From positions 992,001-1,056,000 of the forward strand of contig NZ_WBXN01000004.1 in the NCBI RefSeq assembly GCF_008973465.1: 64,000 nucleotides of DNA. The letters run 5' to 3'. The notes below the pieces were generated by a model, which saw only the letters and a program-made list of their open reading frames with translations, made no database searches and was not told the DNA's origin. The position numbers and the translations under genes are program-made. This document shows, piece after piece, positions 32,286 through 40,497 of this stretch (position 1 is the first letter of the stretch; every line of letters starts with the position of its first letter). The stretch is from Streptomyces sp. SS1-1 (GTDB taxonomy: Bacteria > Actinomycetota > Actinomycetes > Streptomycetales > Streptomycetaceae).

Positions 32286-33626
32286 TCAGACGTAGCTCCG
32301 CACCGGCGCCCGGCCCAGCGCCGCCGCCACCGCGTCCGCCAGGGGTCCGGCCTCCTCCGGGCGCAGGGTGGACGTGGTGATCCTGATGCCGGGCGGCGCC
32401 GCCGTGCGGAAGCGGGCTCCCGGGGCGACCGCCCAGCCCGCGTGCAGCAGCCGGGACACGGCCCCGGTCTCGTCGGGCACCTGCACCCAGACGTTCAGGC
32501 CGCTGCGCCCGTGACCCTCGACGCCCCGCTCGGCCAGCGCCCGCAGCAGCAGGTCGCGCCGCTCGCCGTACGCCGCCGCCACGGCCGCCGGGTCGTGTCC
32601 GCCGTCGGTCCACAGCCGTACCACCGCCCGCTGCAGCAGCCTGCTGACCCAGCCGGCGCCGAGGCGCTGCCGGCCGCGCACCCGGTCCACGGTGACGTCG
32701 TCGCCGGTGAGCACGGCGAGGCGCAGGTCCGGTCCGTACGCCTTGGCGACCGAGCGGACGAACGCCCAGTGCCGGGTCCCGCCAGCGAGGGGGTGCAGGG
32801 GCAGGTCGACGATCCCGTGCCCGTGGTCGTCCTCGATCAGCAGGACGTCGGGGTGGTCCCGCAGCACCGAGCGCAGGGCACGCGCGCGGGAAGCGCTCAC
32901 CACGGCACCGGTGGGATTCTGCATGCGGTCGGTGACGATGAGGGCCCGCGCACTCGAGGCGAGGACGCGCCGCACGTCCTCGGGCAGCGGCCCCTCGTCG
33001 TCGACGCCCACAGGGGCGAGCCGCAGACCGAGCGCCGGGACCAGATCGAGCAGGGCGCGCCATCCGGGATCCTCGACGGCGACGGTGTCGCCGGGCTTGA
33101 GGTGGGCCGCCAGGACCCGTTCGATGGCGTCCAGGGAGCCGGACAGGACGGCCGACGGACCGGACGGCACGCCGTCGGCGTCGAGGGCGGCCCGTGCGAG
33201 GCGTGCCAGTTCCGGCTCCACGGGGTCGGCGCCGTAGAGGACGGACTCCCGGTCCCCCTGTTCGCCGGCGGCCGCGAACGCCCGCGCGAGCGACGGCAGC
33301 AGCGCCGGGTCGGGGTTGCCGCTCGCCACGTCCCGGACGCCCTCGGGCACCTCGGCCCCGGTGTACTCGCGGCCGGTCGTGGCGGGCCTGGGCCGTACCC
33401 GGCTGCCCCGCCGGCCCGCGGTCTCGATGACCCCGCGCTCCCGCAGGATGCGGTAGGCGGCGGCGACCGTGTTGGGGTTCACCCCGAGACCGGCCGCCAG
33501 CTCCCGCATGGGCGGGAGCAGTTGACCGGGCTCCAGCTCGCCCGTACCCACGCCGCGCTCGACGCTCGACGCGATATCCGTCGCGCGCCGCCCTTCGATC
33601 CGATATTCTCCTAGCACAAACAACAT
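32286..33626 (-). CDS. MocR/GntR-type regulator with aminotransferase domain
   Basis: The 446-residue protein has a GntR winged helix at residues 15-80 (DIASSVERGVGTGELEPGQLLPPMRELAAGLGVNPNTVAAAYRILRERGVIET) and a fold-type I aminotransferase domain. PLP contacts are visible: NPTGAVVSASR, LIEDDHGHGIVD (Asp to the pyridine N) and SVAKAYGPDLRLA with the Schiff-base lysine. MocR proteins sense PLP or an amino compound. It is divergent from a PNPOx-like gene at 33653, a pairing that suggests vitamin B6 sensing. The ATG at 33626 abuts a perfect 12-bp palindrome at 33629. Confidence 0.92.
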   Translation of the reverse strand: MLFVLGEYRIEGRRATDIASSVERGVGTGELEPGQLLPPMRELAAGLGVNPNTVAAAYRILRERGVIETAGRRGSRVRPRPATTGREYTGAEVPEGVRDVASGNPDPALLPSLARAFAAAGEQGDRESVLYGADPVEPELARLARAALDADGVPSGPSAVLSGSLDAIERVLAAHLKPGDTVAVEDPGWRALLDLVPALGLRLAPVGVDDEGPLPEDVRRVLASSARALIVTDRMQNPTGAVVSASRARALRSVLRDHPDVLLIEDDHGHGIVDLPLHPLAGGTRHWAFVRSVAKAYGPDLRLAVLTGDDVTVDRVRGRQRLGAGWVSRLLQRAVVRLWTDGGHDPAAVAAAYGERRDLLLRALAERGVEGHGRSGLNVWVQVPDETGAVSRLLHAGWAVAPGARFRTAAPPGIRITTSTLRPEEAGPLADAVAAALGRAPVRSYV

Positions 33627-33628
33627 TA

Positions 33629-33640
33629 TGCACTAGTGCA
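33629..33640. promoter_or_regulatory. Palindromic operator between MocR regulator and flavoprotein
   Basis: TGCACTAGTGCA is a perfect 12-bp palindrome in an AT-rich 26-base gap; it touches the MocR start on one side and ends 12 bases before the likely start of the divergent gene. Such a site would let the regulator control both genes at once. Confidence 0.65.
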
Positions 33641-33652
33641 ATGGAGAGCGCC

Positions 33653-34336
33653 ATGCAGGTGACCCAGCAGCCGACCCCGCCGCCCGGCGCCTACACGCCG
33701 ACGGACCGCACCGCCCCCACCCGCTCCGCGGAGCGGGCGTCCTACGACAGGGAGTTGGTGCACGCGATACTCGACGAGGCGTACGTGTGCCATCTCGGGT
33801 TCGTCCGCGACGGCGCCCCGGTCGTGCTGCCCACGCTGTTCGCCCGCGTCGGCGAGACGCTCTACGTCCACGGCTCGACGGGCTCCCGCCCGCTGCGGAT
33901 GACCGGCGAGCCGGACCCCGGGCTGCCCGTCTGCCTGACGGTCACGCATGTGGACGCCCTGATCCTGGCCCGCTCCGCCTTCCACCACTCGATCAACTAC
34001 CGCTCGGTCGTGGTGCACGGCACCGCCCACCAGGTGACGGACCCCGAGGAGAAGCGGATCGCCCTGGACGCCCTGGTCGACCACGTCGTGCCCGGCCGGT
34101 CCGCCGACTCGCGGCCCGCGAACAAGAAGGAGCTGGCGGCCACCGCGGTGATCCGCCTCGACCTGGACGAGGTCTCCGCCAAGCTCCGCACCGGCGGTGT
34201 CAACGACGAGCCCGAGGACCTGGCCCTCCCGCACTGGGCGGGCGTGGTCCCCCTGCGCAAGGGCTACGACACCCCCGTCGGCGACGCCGCCCTCGCCCCC
34301 GGCACCACCGTCCCGGACTACCTCGGCACCTCCTGA
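33653..34336 (+). CDS. PNPOx-like (FMN-binding split barrel) protein, long form
   Basis: The 227-residue protein has a proline-rich N terminus, then a split-barrel domain: ELVHAILDEAYVCHLGFVRDGAPVVLPTLFARVGETLYVHGSTGSRPLR. A second half, SVVVHGTAHQVTDPEEKRIALDALVDHVVPGRSADSRPANKKELAATAVIRLDLDEVSAKLRTGGVND, is typical of the longer flavin-nucleotide-binding group related to Nim proteins. The start at 33653 has GGAGAG upstream; an ATG at 33641 is possible but lacks such a site. It is divergent from the MocR regulator, which probably controls it. The reaction is unknown; a link to B6 metabolism is an inference from the pairing. Confidence 0.87.
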   Translation: MQVTQQPTPPPGAYTPTDRTAPTRSAERASYDRELVHAILDEAYVCHLGFVRDGAPVVLPTLFARVGETLYVHGSTGSRPLRMTGEPDPGLPVCLTVTHVDALILARSAFHHSINYRSVVVHGTAHQVTDPEEKRIALDALVDHVVPGRSADSRPANKKELAATAVIRLDLDEVSAKLRTGGVNDEPEDLALPHWAGVVPLRKGYDTPVGDAALAPGTTVPDYLGTS

Positions 34337-34382
34337 GCACCGCGCCGGACGGGGCCCCGCGCGATGGCGGGGCCCCCGCGGC

Positions 34383-35330
34383 TCACGCCGGACGCGGGCG
34401 GTCCCGCCGGGCTCCCCGTGCCTCCGCCAGCGCGAGCCCGACGACGGACCCGAGCATCAGCAGGGTGCCCAGGCAGGTCGCCGCCGTGAGCTGCTCACCG
34501 AGCAGGAGCACCGCGAGCACCGCCGCGCTGACCGGTTCGAGCAGCATGATCACGGACACGGTGGCCGAGCGTACGGCGGCCGCGCCCGCGAAGTAGAGCG
34601 CGTACGCGAGCGCCGTCGGCACCGCCGCGATGTACAGCAGGAGCCAGCCGACCCGGGCGGGCTCGGCCGCGTGCGGCACGAGCCCCTCCGCCAGCGCGAA
34701 CGGCAGCAGGCACACACTGGTCACCGCGAAGGCCCACACGGACGTGGAGGCGGCGTCGGCCCCGCCGTCCCGGCCCCACTTGCGGGTGAGCAGCGTCATC
34801 ACGGAGTATCCGGCCGCCGACAGCAGCGCCAGCAGCACACCGGCGGGCCGTACGGTCGCCCCGGAGTCGCCGAGCGCCATCACACCGAGCCCGGTGAGCG
34901 CGCCGGCCACGGCCGCCACTCCCCCGCGCCCCAGCCGCTCGCCCAGCATCAGCCGGGCGCCGAGCGCGATGAACACGGGACCGGCGCCGAGCGTGACGAC
35001 GGTGCCCACGGCGAGACCCGTCGCCTCGACGGCGGCGAAGTAGGCGGTCTGGAAGACGGCGAGGCCCAGGCCCGTGGCCCCGGCCCGCAGCACCTTGCGC
35101 CGCAGCGGCGCGGGGCCGGCCGCACGGGTGCGCGGACGCATCGCGTGGACGGCGAGCAGCAGCAGGAAGCCGACCGCGCAGCGCCAGAAGGACAACGTGA
35201 CCGGCCCCATGTCACTGGCCCGGTAGACCAGGGAGGCGGCGGCGCCCGCAGTGCCCCAGGCGGCACCGGCGACGGTCAGGAAGAGCAGGCCACGCCCGAC
35301 GGGCAGGCCGGACAGAGCGGTGTTCGACAC
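34383..35330 (-). CDS. EamA/DMT-superfamily transporter
   Basis: The 315-residue protein has ten membrane segments in two EamA repeats: [26 protein letters not shown] opens the first half, [32 protein letters not shown] ends it, and [36 protein letters not shown] closes the second. A short basic tail ([11 protein letters not shown]) faces the cytoplasm. The substrate is not identified. The GTG at 35330 begins [14 protein letters not shown]. It follows another EamA gene on the same strand (35503-36507) by 172 bases; the two are distinct paralogues, not a split gene. Confidence 0.9.
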   Translation of the reverse strand: MSNTALSGLPVGRGLLFLTVAGAAWGTAGAAASLVYRASDMGPVTLSFWRCAVGFLLLLAVHAMRPRTRAAGPAPLRRKVLRAGATGLGLAVFQTAYFAAVEATGLAVGTVVTLGAGPVFIALGARLMLGERLGRGGVAAVAGALTGLGVMALGDSGATVRPAGVLLALLSAAGYSVMTLLTRKWGRDGGADAASTSVWAFAVTSVCLLPFALAEGLVPHAAEPARVGWLLLYIAAVPTALAYALYFAGAAAVRSATVSVIMLLEPVSAAVLAVLLLGEQLTAATCLGTLLMLGSVVGLALAEARGARRDRPRPA

Positions 35331-35502
35331 GAGTGGTTCTCCGCAGACTTCCGAAACGGTGGAGGACCCGGCTCAGCGGGGTCCCGGGGACGCGTCTGCG
35401 GGCAGCACGGCACCGCCCGGCACAACCGGGCGGACGATCCGGAGGGCCCGCCTCAGGCGGCCGGAGGCGGAAGAACGCGTGTCATCGGCATGATGGCGCA
35501 CC

Positions 35503-36507
35503 TTAGGCGACGTTTTCCGGCTCGGACAACTCGGATTCGACCCCGCCGGACGCCACCGGAGCGGGCGCCCCCTTCGCGGGTGCCGACGACTGCGCGATGA
35601 AGGCGCCGGCCAGGACGACGACACCGCCGACGATCTGCGGGGCGGACAGGTGCTCGCCCAGCAGGAACCAGGCCAGCACGGTCGCGATGACCGCCTCCAG
35701 GCAGGCGACGACCCCGGCGACCTGCGGCGAGAGCCGCCGTACCGAGACCACGCCGGTGACGTAGGCGACGACGGTGGCGAGCAGGACGATCCAGGCCAAC
35801 AGCAGCACGGCCGGTACCGGCGTGCCGTCCATGTGCGCGGTGCCACCGAGCACGCCCCAGTCCATCGTCCACGGGCGGGCGACGACGGTGAGCACGGCGG
35901 CGCCGACCAGGAGGCCGTACGCGATGACCCCGAGCGGGTCGGGGGCGTCGGCGCCGGAGTCGCTGCCCTGGTCGGACAGGACGAAGTAGCCGACCTGGCA
36001 GCAGGCGGCGCCGAGCGCGAGGAGCAGGCCGAGGGCGTCGAAACCGAGCCCCGCCCAGACCTCGACGACACAGGCGAGCCCGCCCACGGCGAGGACCACG
36101 CCCACGGCGGCGGCACGCGTGACGGGCCGCCGCTGCACGAACCGGACCCAGCCGAGGACGAGCGCCGGCGCCAGGTACTCGACGAGCAGCGCGACCCCGA
36201 CCGGGATACGGGAGATCGAGGCGAAGTAGAACGCCTGCACACCGGCCACGCCCAGCAGTCCGAACCCGGCGAGCAGGGCGGGCCGCCGCCGGACCAGGGC
36301 CCGATGACGGACGGCCAGCGGCAGCATCACGAGGGCCGCGCCGGCCACCCGCAGCCACACCACGTGGAGCGGGTCCAGCCCCGCCTCGATCAGCGGCTTC
36401 GCCGCCACACCGGACCCACCGAAGGCGATCGCGGAGCCGATCGCCAGACCGAGCCCGATCCCTTTGCCGCGGCCGGTCAGGCCGCTCTCAGACGTGCGCA
36501 CCGGCAC
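35503..36507 (-). CDS. EamA/DMT-superfamily transporter
   Basis: The 334-residue protein has the ten-helix EamA layout: GIGLGLAIGSAIAFGGSGVAAKPLIEAG at the start, YFASISRIPVGVALLVEYLAPALVLGWV with the conserved glutamate, and SVRRLSPQVAGVVACLEAVIATVLAWFLLGEHL near the end. This sequence type resembles the RhtA-like threonine/homoserine exporters, though that is only a family impression. The C-terminal 40 residues are a polar tail. The start is the GTG at 36507. It lies upstream of a second EamA gene (34383-35330) in the same orientation, with a 172-base gap that could hold a separate promoter. Confidence 0.9.
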   Translation of the reverse strand: MPVRTSESGLTGRGKGIGLGLAIGSAIAFGGSGVAAKPLIEAGLDPLHVVWLRVAGAALVMLPLAVRHRALVRRRPALLAGFGLLGVAGVQAFYFASISRIPVGVALLVEYLAPALVLGWVRFVQRRPVTRAAAVGVVLAVGGLACVVEVWAGLGFDALGLLLALGAACCQVGYFVLSDQGSDSGADAPDPLGVIAYGLLVGAAVLTVVARPWTMDWGVLGGTAHMDGTPVPAVLLLAWIVLLATVVAYVTGVVSVRRLSPQVAGVVACLEAVIATVLAWFLLGEHLSAPQIVGGVVVLAGAFIAQSSAPAKGAPAPVASGGVESELSEPENVA

Positions 36508-36591
36508 ATGATGACAGGCGTTGACATGAGCGTCATCCCCGGTGACACCTGTCTCGTTGGCTGGACACGGGGGACGCGCCCGGGGTGGCCC

Positions 36592-37122
36592 TCAGGTCGT
36601 GAACGCGCCGGGCTCCTTGTCGAGCCGGGCGCGCAACCCGTCCACGTCGACGCCGGCACGGCCCAGCACCTCCACGGCACGGGCCCCCGGGTCCCGGACG
36701 AGCGCCCCAAGCAGATCGGCACCCCGGGCCAGCGGGTCGCCGCGGCGGGCCGCGCCCAGACGGCAGTCGTGCAGGGCCTTCGCGGCGAGCGGGGAGAGGC
36801 CGTCGTCGTCCGGTACGACGGGCGCGGCCCCCGAGTCCTCCACACTGCCCTGCCAGCGCAGGCCGTAGCCGATGCTGCGCTGGACGAGGTAGCCGAGCAG
36901 ACGGGCGACCTGCGGTCCGTCACCGAGGACGGCATGGACGTCGGGGTCCTGTTCGAGGAGCGAGTGCAGCAGATGGGCCGTGTCGACGTGCCGGTCCCGG
37001 TCCCGGACCGCCCGGCGGCGGGCGCCGGAGACCACCGCCGCCAGCTCGTCGCTGAGCCGGGCGGTGTCCTGGCGCCGGGAGTCCTGTTCCTGGGTGGACT
37101 GCCGGGGGATACGGGGCTGCAC
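36592..37122 (-). CDS. Clp N-terminal-domain protein
   Basis: The 176-residue protein consists of two Clp-N repeats and no ATPase part. ARLSDELAAVVSGARRRAVRDRDRHVDTAHLLHSLLEQDPDVHAVL is repeat one, with the typical G-A-R-x-x-A-x-x-x-x-H-x-x-x-x-H-L-L pattern. LSPLAAKALHDCRLGAARRGDPLARGADLLGALVRDPGARAVEVLGRAGVD is repeat two. Stand-alone Clp-N proteins may act as adaptors or decoys for ClpC/ClpA chaperones; that is inference. The GTG at 37122 follows a short upstream frame ending at 37135. Confidence 0.87.
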   Translation of the reverse strand: MQPRIPRQSTQEQDSRRQDTARLSDELAAVVSGARRRAVRDRDRHVDTAHLLHSLLEQDPDVHAVLGDGPQVARLLGYLVQRSIGYGLRWQGSVEDSGAAPVVPDDDGLSPLAAKALHDCRLGAARRGDPLARGADLLGALVRDPGARAVEVLGRAGVDVDGLRARLDKEPGAFTT

Positions 37123-37134
37123 ATGTTCACCCCA

Positions 37135-37320
37135 TCAACTATTTCGCGGCTCGGCATCCACGGGGGGAACCATGTCGGCGTCCCACGGGAAGTGGACACG
37201 CGGGGCCGGAATCTCCTCCTTGCGGAGGAGATCAGACGGAACACGGCGGAGCGGCGCGCGCCGCCTTGCCAAACGGCTTCCGCGCGCCCCCGCCGCGAAC
37301 GAGACCTGACGGTTCATCAC
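37135..37320 (-). CDS. Possible small protein upstream of the Clp-N gene
   Basis: A 60-codon frame (start ATG at 37317 or GTG at 37320) ends 12 bases before the Clp-N gene, close enough for translational coupling. It is arginine-rich at first, then reads RVHFPWDADMVPPVDAEPRNS, which looks protein-like. About 75% of third positions are G/C, lower than in the neighbours. A perfect 9-bp hairpin, ATCTCCTCC/GGAGGAGAT (37211-37232), lies within it and would hide GGAGGAG. I do not recognise a family. It may be a leader region rather than a gene. Confidence 0.3.
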   Translation of the reverse strand: MMNRQVSFAAGARGSRLARRRAPLRRVPSDLLRKEEIPAPRVHFPWDADMVPPVDAEPRNS

Positions 37321-37352
37321 TATGTGGCCTGAACGGCGCCGGGACATGGCGA

Positions 37353-37382
37353 AGCGCCCCGCGGATCGCTCCGCGGGGCGCT
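37353..37382. terminator. Hairpin terminator after the PadR gene
   Basis: AGCGCCCCGCGGA (37353-37365) and TCCGCGGGGCGCT (37370-37382) form a perfect 13-bp stem with a TCGC loop, 17 bases beyond the PadR stop. No U tract follows on either strand. Confidence 0.7.
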
Positions 37383-37399
37383 CGTGATGACGGCCGGGC

Positions 37400-38032
37400 T
37401 CAGTCCTCGTCGGCGAGGATCAGATACAGCTTCTTGCGGGCCTCGCCGATGACGGCGAGCGCCTTCTCGCGCTGCTCCTTGGTGCCGGTCTTCCAGACCT
37501 GACCGAATGCCTCCATCAGGCCGAACCCGGCCTGCCGGATCTCCCCCAGCGCCTCCCAGTCGACCCCTCGGGAAGCCTCTTCCCACGGGGCCTCCGGGCC
37601 CGCCTCGGCCGCCTCACGGCCCGCCTCGGTCAGGGAGAACAGCTTCTTGCCGCCCTCGCTCTCACTGACGATCAGACCCTCGTCCTCCAGCAGTTGAAGG
37701 GTCGGGTACACCGAGCCGGGGCTGGGCTTCCACGCCCCGCCGCTGCGCTCGGCAATCTCCTGGATCATCTCGTAGCCGTGCATCGGGCGGTCCTTCAGCA
37801 GGGCGAGGATCGACGCCCGTACGTCACCGCGCCGCGCCCTCCCCCGAGGCCCGCCACGACCCCGGGGCCCCCACGGGCCGGGGCCGAATCCAGGTCCGCC
37901 GAAGCCCTGACCGCCCGGCCCGAACGGCCCGAAGGCGCCACGGCGCCCTTCGAACCCGCCTCGGCCGCGGCCTCCGTGACCACCGTGTCCACGCTCGAAT
38001 CCATGGGAACGCATCCCCATCACTCCATCCAT
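37400..38032 (-). CDS. PadR-family transcriptional regulator with Gly/Arg-rich N terminus
   Basis: The 210-residue protein starts with about 65 residues of glycine, arginine, phenylalanine and proline (GGRGRGGFEGRRGAFGPFGP), likely disordered. The PadR winged helix follows: GDVRASILALLKDRPMHGYEMIQEIAERSGGAWKPSPGSVYPTLQLLEDEGLIVSESEGGKKLFSLTEAG, then a C-terminal dimer helix (QAGFGLMEAFGQVWKTGTKEQREKALAVIGEARKKLY). Repressors of this sort respond to phenolics or drugs and often control themselves; no transporter is adjacent. The start may be any of the ATGs at 38032 or 38020. A CGATATATCG palindrome lies upstream. Confidence 0.9.
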   Translation of the reverse strand: MDGVMGMRSHGFERGHGGHGGRGRGGFEGRRGAFGPFGPGGQGFGGPGFGPGPWGPRGRGGPRGRARRGDVRASILALLKDRPMHGYEMIQEIAERSGGAWKPSPGSVYPTLQLLEDEGLIVSESEGGKKLFSLTEAGREAAEAGPEAPWEEASRGVDWEALGEIRQAGFGLMEAFGQVWKTGTKEQREKALAVIGEARKKLYLILADED

Positions 38033-38067
38033 CGTTCATCCATCTTTGATCTGTCGCGATGCCTCAA

Positions 38068-38077
38068 CGATATATCG
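38068..38077. promoter_or_regulatory. PadR-type operator half-palindrome
   Basis: CGATATATCG is a perfect 10-bp palindrome in an AT-rich patch, 36 bases upstream of the PadR start and 78 bases upstream of the divergent TPR-like gene. ATAT-centred palindromes of this kind are typical of PadR operators, so autoregulation is likely. Confidence 0.6.
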
Positions 38078-38154
38078 GAAACAGTCGACCGACAAGCCTT
38101 TCCGAACTGCCCGACCGGGAGCTCTGTCAGAGGCGGCGTCTAGTGTGCGGCGCT

Positions 38155-39522
38155 GTGGACGCTGCTGATCTCGAACGCCGGGCCCGGTCCTCCGCGGGCT
38201 TCATCCCTTCCTCCCTGGTCACCCGGCTGCTCGCCCGCGGCCATGAGCGGGAGGTGGAGGTGCAGGCCGCACGCGGGGAGTGGTTCTGCGCGCGGGAGTG
38301 GGCGCGGCGGCTGGGTGAGCGGCGGCAGCAGGAGCGGGCATCGGAAGTCCTCGCCCCCTATGTGGCGACGGGCTGGTGGCCGGCGGTCCGGGCGCGGGCC
38401 GAGCTGCTGGAGGACTGGGGCCGGGCCGAGGAGGCGGTCGCCCTGTGCCGGCCGTACGTGGAGCGCGGGAACAGGCTGGTCCTGCACTTCTTCGCCGGCC
38501 TGCTGACCCGTCACGGCCGGGGCGCCGAGGCGTTCGCGCTGCTGCGGTCCGGGATCGAGGACTGGTTCCTCGCCGAGGCCCTGGTCGACGCCGCCGGCGC
38601 GGCCGGGATGGACGAGGAGACCGCGGCGCTGCTGGAGGACCGGATCGCGTCGGCGGCCCCCGCCTGTGAGGACCCGGACTGTACGAACGTCCGCCTCGAG
38701 CCGTGGAACGCGATCGACCTGCTCGCCGCGGTCCGGGAGCGGCAGGGCAGGACCGACGAGGCGATCGCCCTGCTGGGCCGCCGGGACAGCACGTCGGTCA
38801 ACGACCGCGACGCGCTGGCCGACCTGCTGGCCCGGCACGGCCGGATCGAGGAACTGCGCGCGTACGCGGCCTCGGAGTACCACGGGCACGCCGTGCGGCG
38901 TCTGGCCGAGGTGCTGGAGGAGCGCGGCGACGTGGAAGAGGCGATCGCCGCCTACCGGGACTTCGCCGGCCGGCCCGACGGCCTGTGGCATGTGGCGGTC
39001 CCGTTGTCCGAACTCCTGGTCCGGTGCGGGCGGAGCGACGAGGCGATCGCGGTGGTGCGCGAGCTCGCCGACCGGCCCGGCGGCGCCGAGGACTGGGTCG
39101 TCGACCGGCTCTGCGACCTGTATGCCGAGCACGGCCGGGCCGAGGAGGGGCTGCACCACCTCGACGTCCTCAAGGCGCGCCGCGGCGGCGAGGAGGAGTG
39201 GCAGATCCTGCAGTTCCGGCTCGGCCTGATGGCCGGTCACGGTCTGCTCGACGAAGCGACCGAACTGGCTCGGAGCCACCCCGAAGGGGACACCTGGTAC
39301 GCGGCCCGCGGCCTCGCCGGCCTGCTCGCCGCCGCCGGCCGCACCGAAGACGCCGTCGCCATGCTGGAACGGCACCCGGACGCGAACGCCTTGCCCCGCG
39401 CGGAGCGCCTGGTCGAGCTCGGTCGCGTCGAGGAGGCCCTGCGCGTCCTGCGGCAGCCCCCGCCAGGCGAGCCGGTCGTCATACCCCGCGCCGGCGACCG
39501 CTCCACCGAACCGCCCTTCTGA
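38155..39522 (+). CDS. Tetratrico-like repeat protein
   Basis: The 455-residue soluble protein is built of about ten helix pairs with TPR-like spacing: WGRAEEAVALCRPYVERGN, QGRTDEAIALLGRRDSTSVNDRDALADLLARHGR, RGDVEEAIAAYRDFAGRPDG, CGRSDEAIAVVRELADRPGG and AGRTEDAVAMLERHPDANALPRAERLVELGRVEEAL. The recurring G-R-x-x-E-A-I/V pattern marks each turn. Similar long helical-repeat proteins are common in Streptomyces with no known partner. The GTG at 38155 is preceded by the -10-like TAGTGT, so the message is probably leaderless. It is divergent from the PadR regulator. Confidence 0.8.
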   Translation: MDAADLERRARSSAGFIPSSLVTRLLARGHEREVEVQAARGEWFCAREWARRLGERRQQERASEVLAPYVATGWWPAVRARAELLEDWGRAEEAVALCRPYVERGNRLVLHFFAGLLTRHGRGAEAFALLRSGIEDWFLAEALVDAAGAAGMDEETAALLEDRIASAAPACEDPDCTNVRLEPWNAIDLLAAVRERQGRTDEAIALLGRRDSTSVNDRDALADLLARHGRIEELRAYAASEYHGHAVRRLAEVLEERGDVEEAIAAYRDFAGRPDGLWHVAVPLSELLVRCGRSDEAIAVVRELADRPGGAEDWVVDRLCDLYAEHGRAEEGLHHLDVLKARRGGEEEWQILQFRLGLMAGHGLLDEATELARSHPEGDTWYAARGLAGLLAAAGRTEDAVAMLERHPDANALPRAERLVELGRVEEALRVLRQPPPGEPVVIPRAGDRSTEPPF

Positions 39523-39592
39523 GCGGACACCGGTCCAGCACCCCCCGATTGGCCTTGGCCCTCCGCTCCCGGCACCGCCTACCGTCGGCGAC

Positions 39593-40402
39593 ATGCGCAT
39601 TCGAATCGTCGACGCCTTCACCGACCGCCCCTTCTCCGGCAACCCGGCGGGGGTCCTCCTCCTCGACGCCTTCCCGGCGGACGCCTGGCTGCAGGACGTG
39701 GCCAGGGAGGTCAACCATCCCGAGACGGCGTTCGCGCACCGACTGCCCGAGGGCGGGGAGGCCGACTGGGCGCTGCGCTGGTTCACGCCCGCCGCCGAGG
39801 TGGCCATGTGCGGTCACGCCACCCTCGCCACGGCCCACGTCGTGCACAGCACCCGCACCCACGAGGGCCCCGTGCGGTTCGCCACCCGCAGCGGCGTCCT
39901 CGTCGCCACGCCCCGCGCGGACGGTTCGATCACGCTGGACTTCCCGACCGCCCCGCTGACCCCCGTGCCGCTGCCCGACGGGCTCGCCGAGGCCCTCGGC
40001 GCCGAGCCGCTGATCGCCTTCGACACCGGCCCGTACGTCGGCGACCTGCTGGTCGAACTCGCCGACGAGAAGACGGTCCGCGCCCTGGCCCCCGACTTCC
40101 GCGCGCTCGGCGCGCACTCCGAGCGCGGGGTCATCGCCACCGCCCGCGCCGAGGACCCCGCCCTGGGCCACGACTTCGTCAGCCGCGGCTTCTTCCCGAA
40201 CGTCGGCGTCGACGAGGACGCCGTCACCGGGAGCGCCCACACCGCGCTCGCGCCGTTCTGGTCCGAGCGCCTCGGCAGCACCGAGCTGACGGGTCTCCAG
40301 GCGTCCATGCGCCCCGGCCACGTCCGTGTCGAACTGCGCGGCGACCGCACCCTGCTGAGCGGACGCGCGGTCACGGTCATCGAGGGCGAGCTGCACGCCT
40401 GA
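39593..40402 (+). CDS. PhzF-family isomerase
   Basis: The 269-residue protein is a PhzF/YddE-type isomerase of the diaminopimelate-epimerase fold. RIRIVDAFTDRPFSGNPAGVLLLDAFPADAWLQDVAREVNHPETAF contains the family signature with the catalytic glutamate (E in NHPETAF). RWFTPAAEVAMCGHATLATAHVV and VDEDAVTGSAHTALAPFW are the matching motifs in both half-barrels. PhzF isomerises DHHA in phenazine synthesis, but most homologues lie outside phenazine clusters, as here, and their substrate is unknown. A 25-bp hairpin terminator follows at 40412. Confidence 0.92.
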   Translation: MRIRIVDAFTDRPFSGNPAGVLLLDAFPADAWLQDVAREVNHPETAFAHRLPEGGEADWALRWFTPAAEVAMCGHATLATAHVVHSTRTHEGPVRFATRSGVLVATPRADGSITLDFPTAPLTPVPLPDGLAEALGAEPLIAFDTGPYVGDLLVELADEKTVRALAPDFRALGAHSERGVIATARAEDPALGHDFVSRGFFPNVGVDEDAVTGSAHTALAPFWSERLGSTELTGLQASMRPGHVRVELRGDRTLLSGRAVTVIEGELHA

Positions 40403-40411
40403 GGAGCCGCC

Positions 40412-40466
40412 GGGTACGGCGAAAGGGGGCGTACGAGCCGTTCGTACGCCCCCTTTCGCCGTACCC
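40412..40466. terminator. Bidirectional terminator with a perfect 25-bp stem
   Basis: Bases 40412-40436 and 40442-40466 are exact reverse complements over 25 bp with a 5-base loop (GCCGT). The arms contain GAAAGGGGGCGTACGA and its complement. It sits between the convergent PhzF and CPBP genes and can serve both. Confidence 0.88.
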
Positions 40467-40497
40467 CCTCGTTACGTCTCCCGACGCGCCCGCCGGG

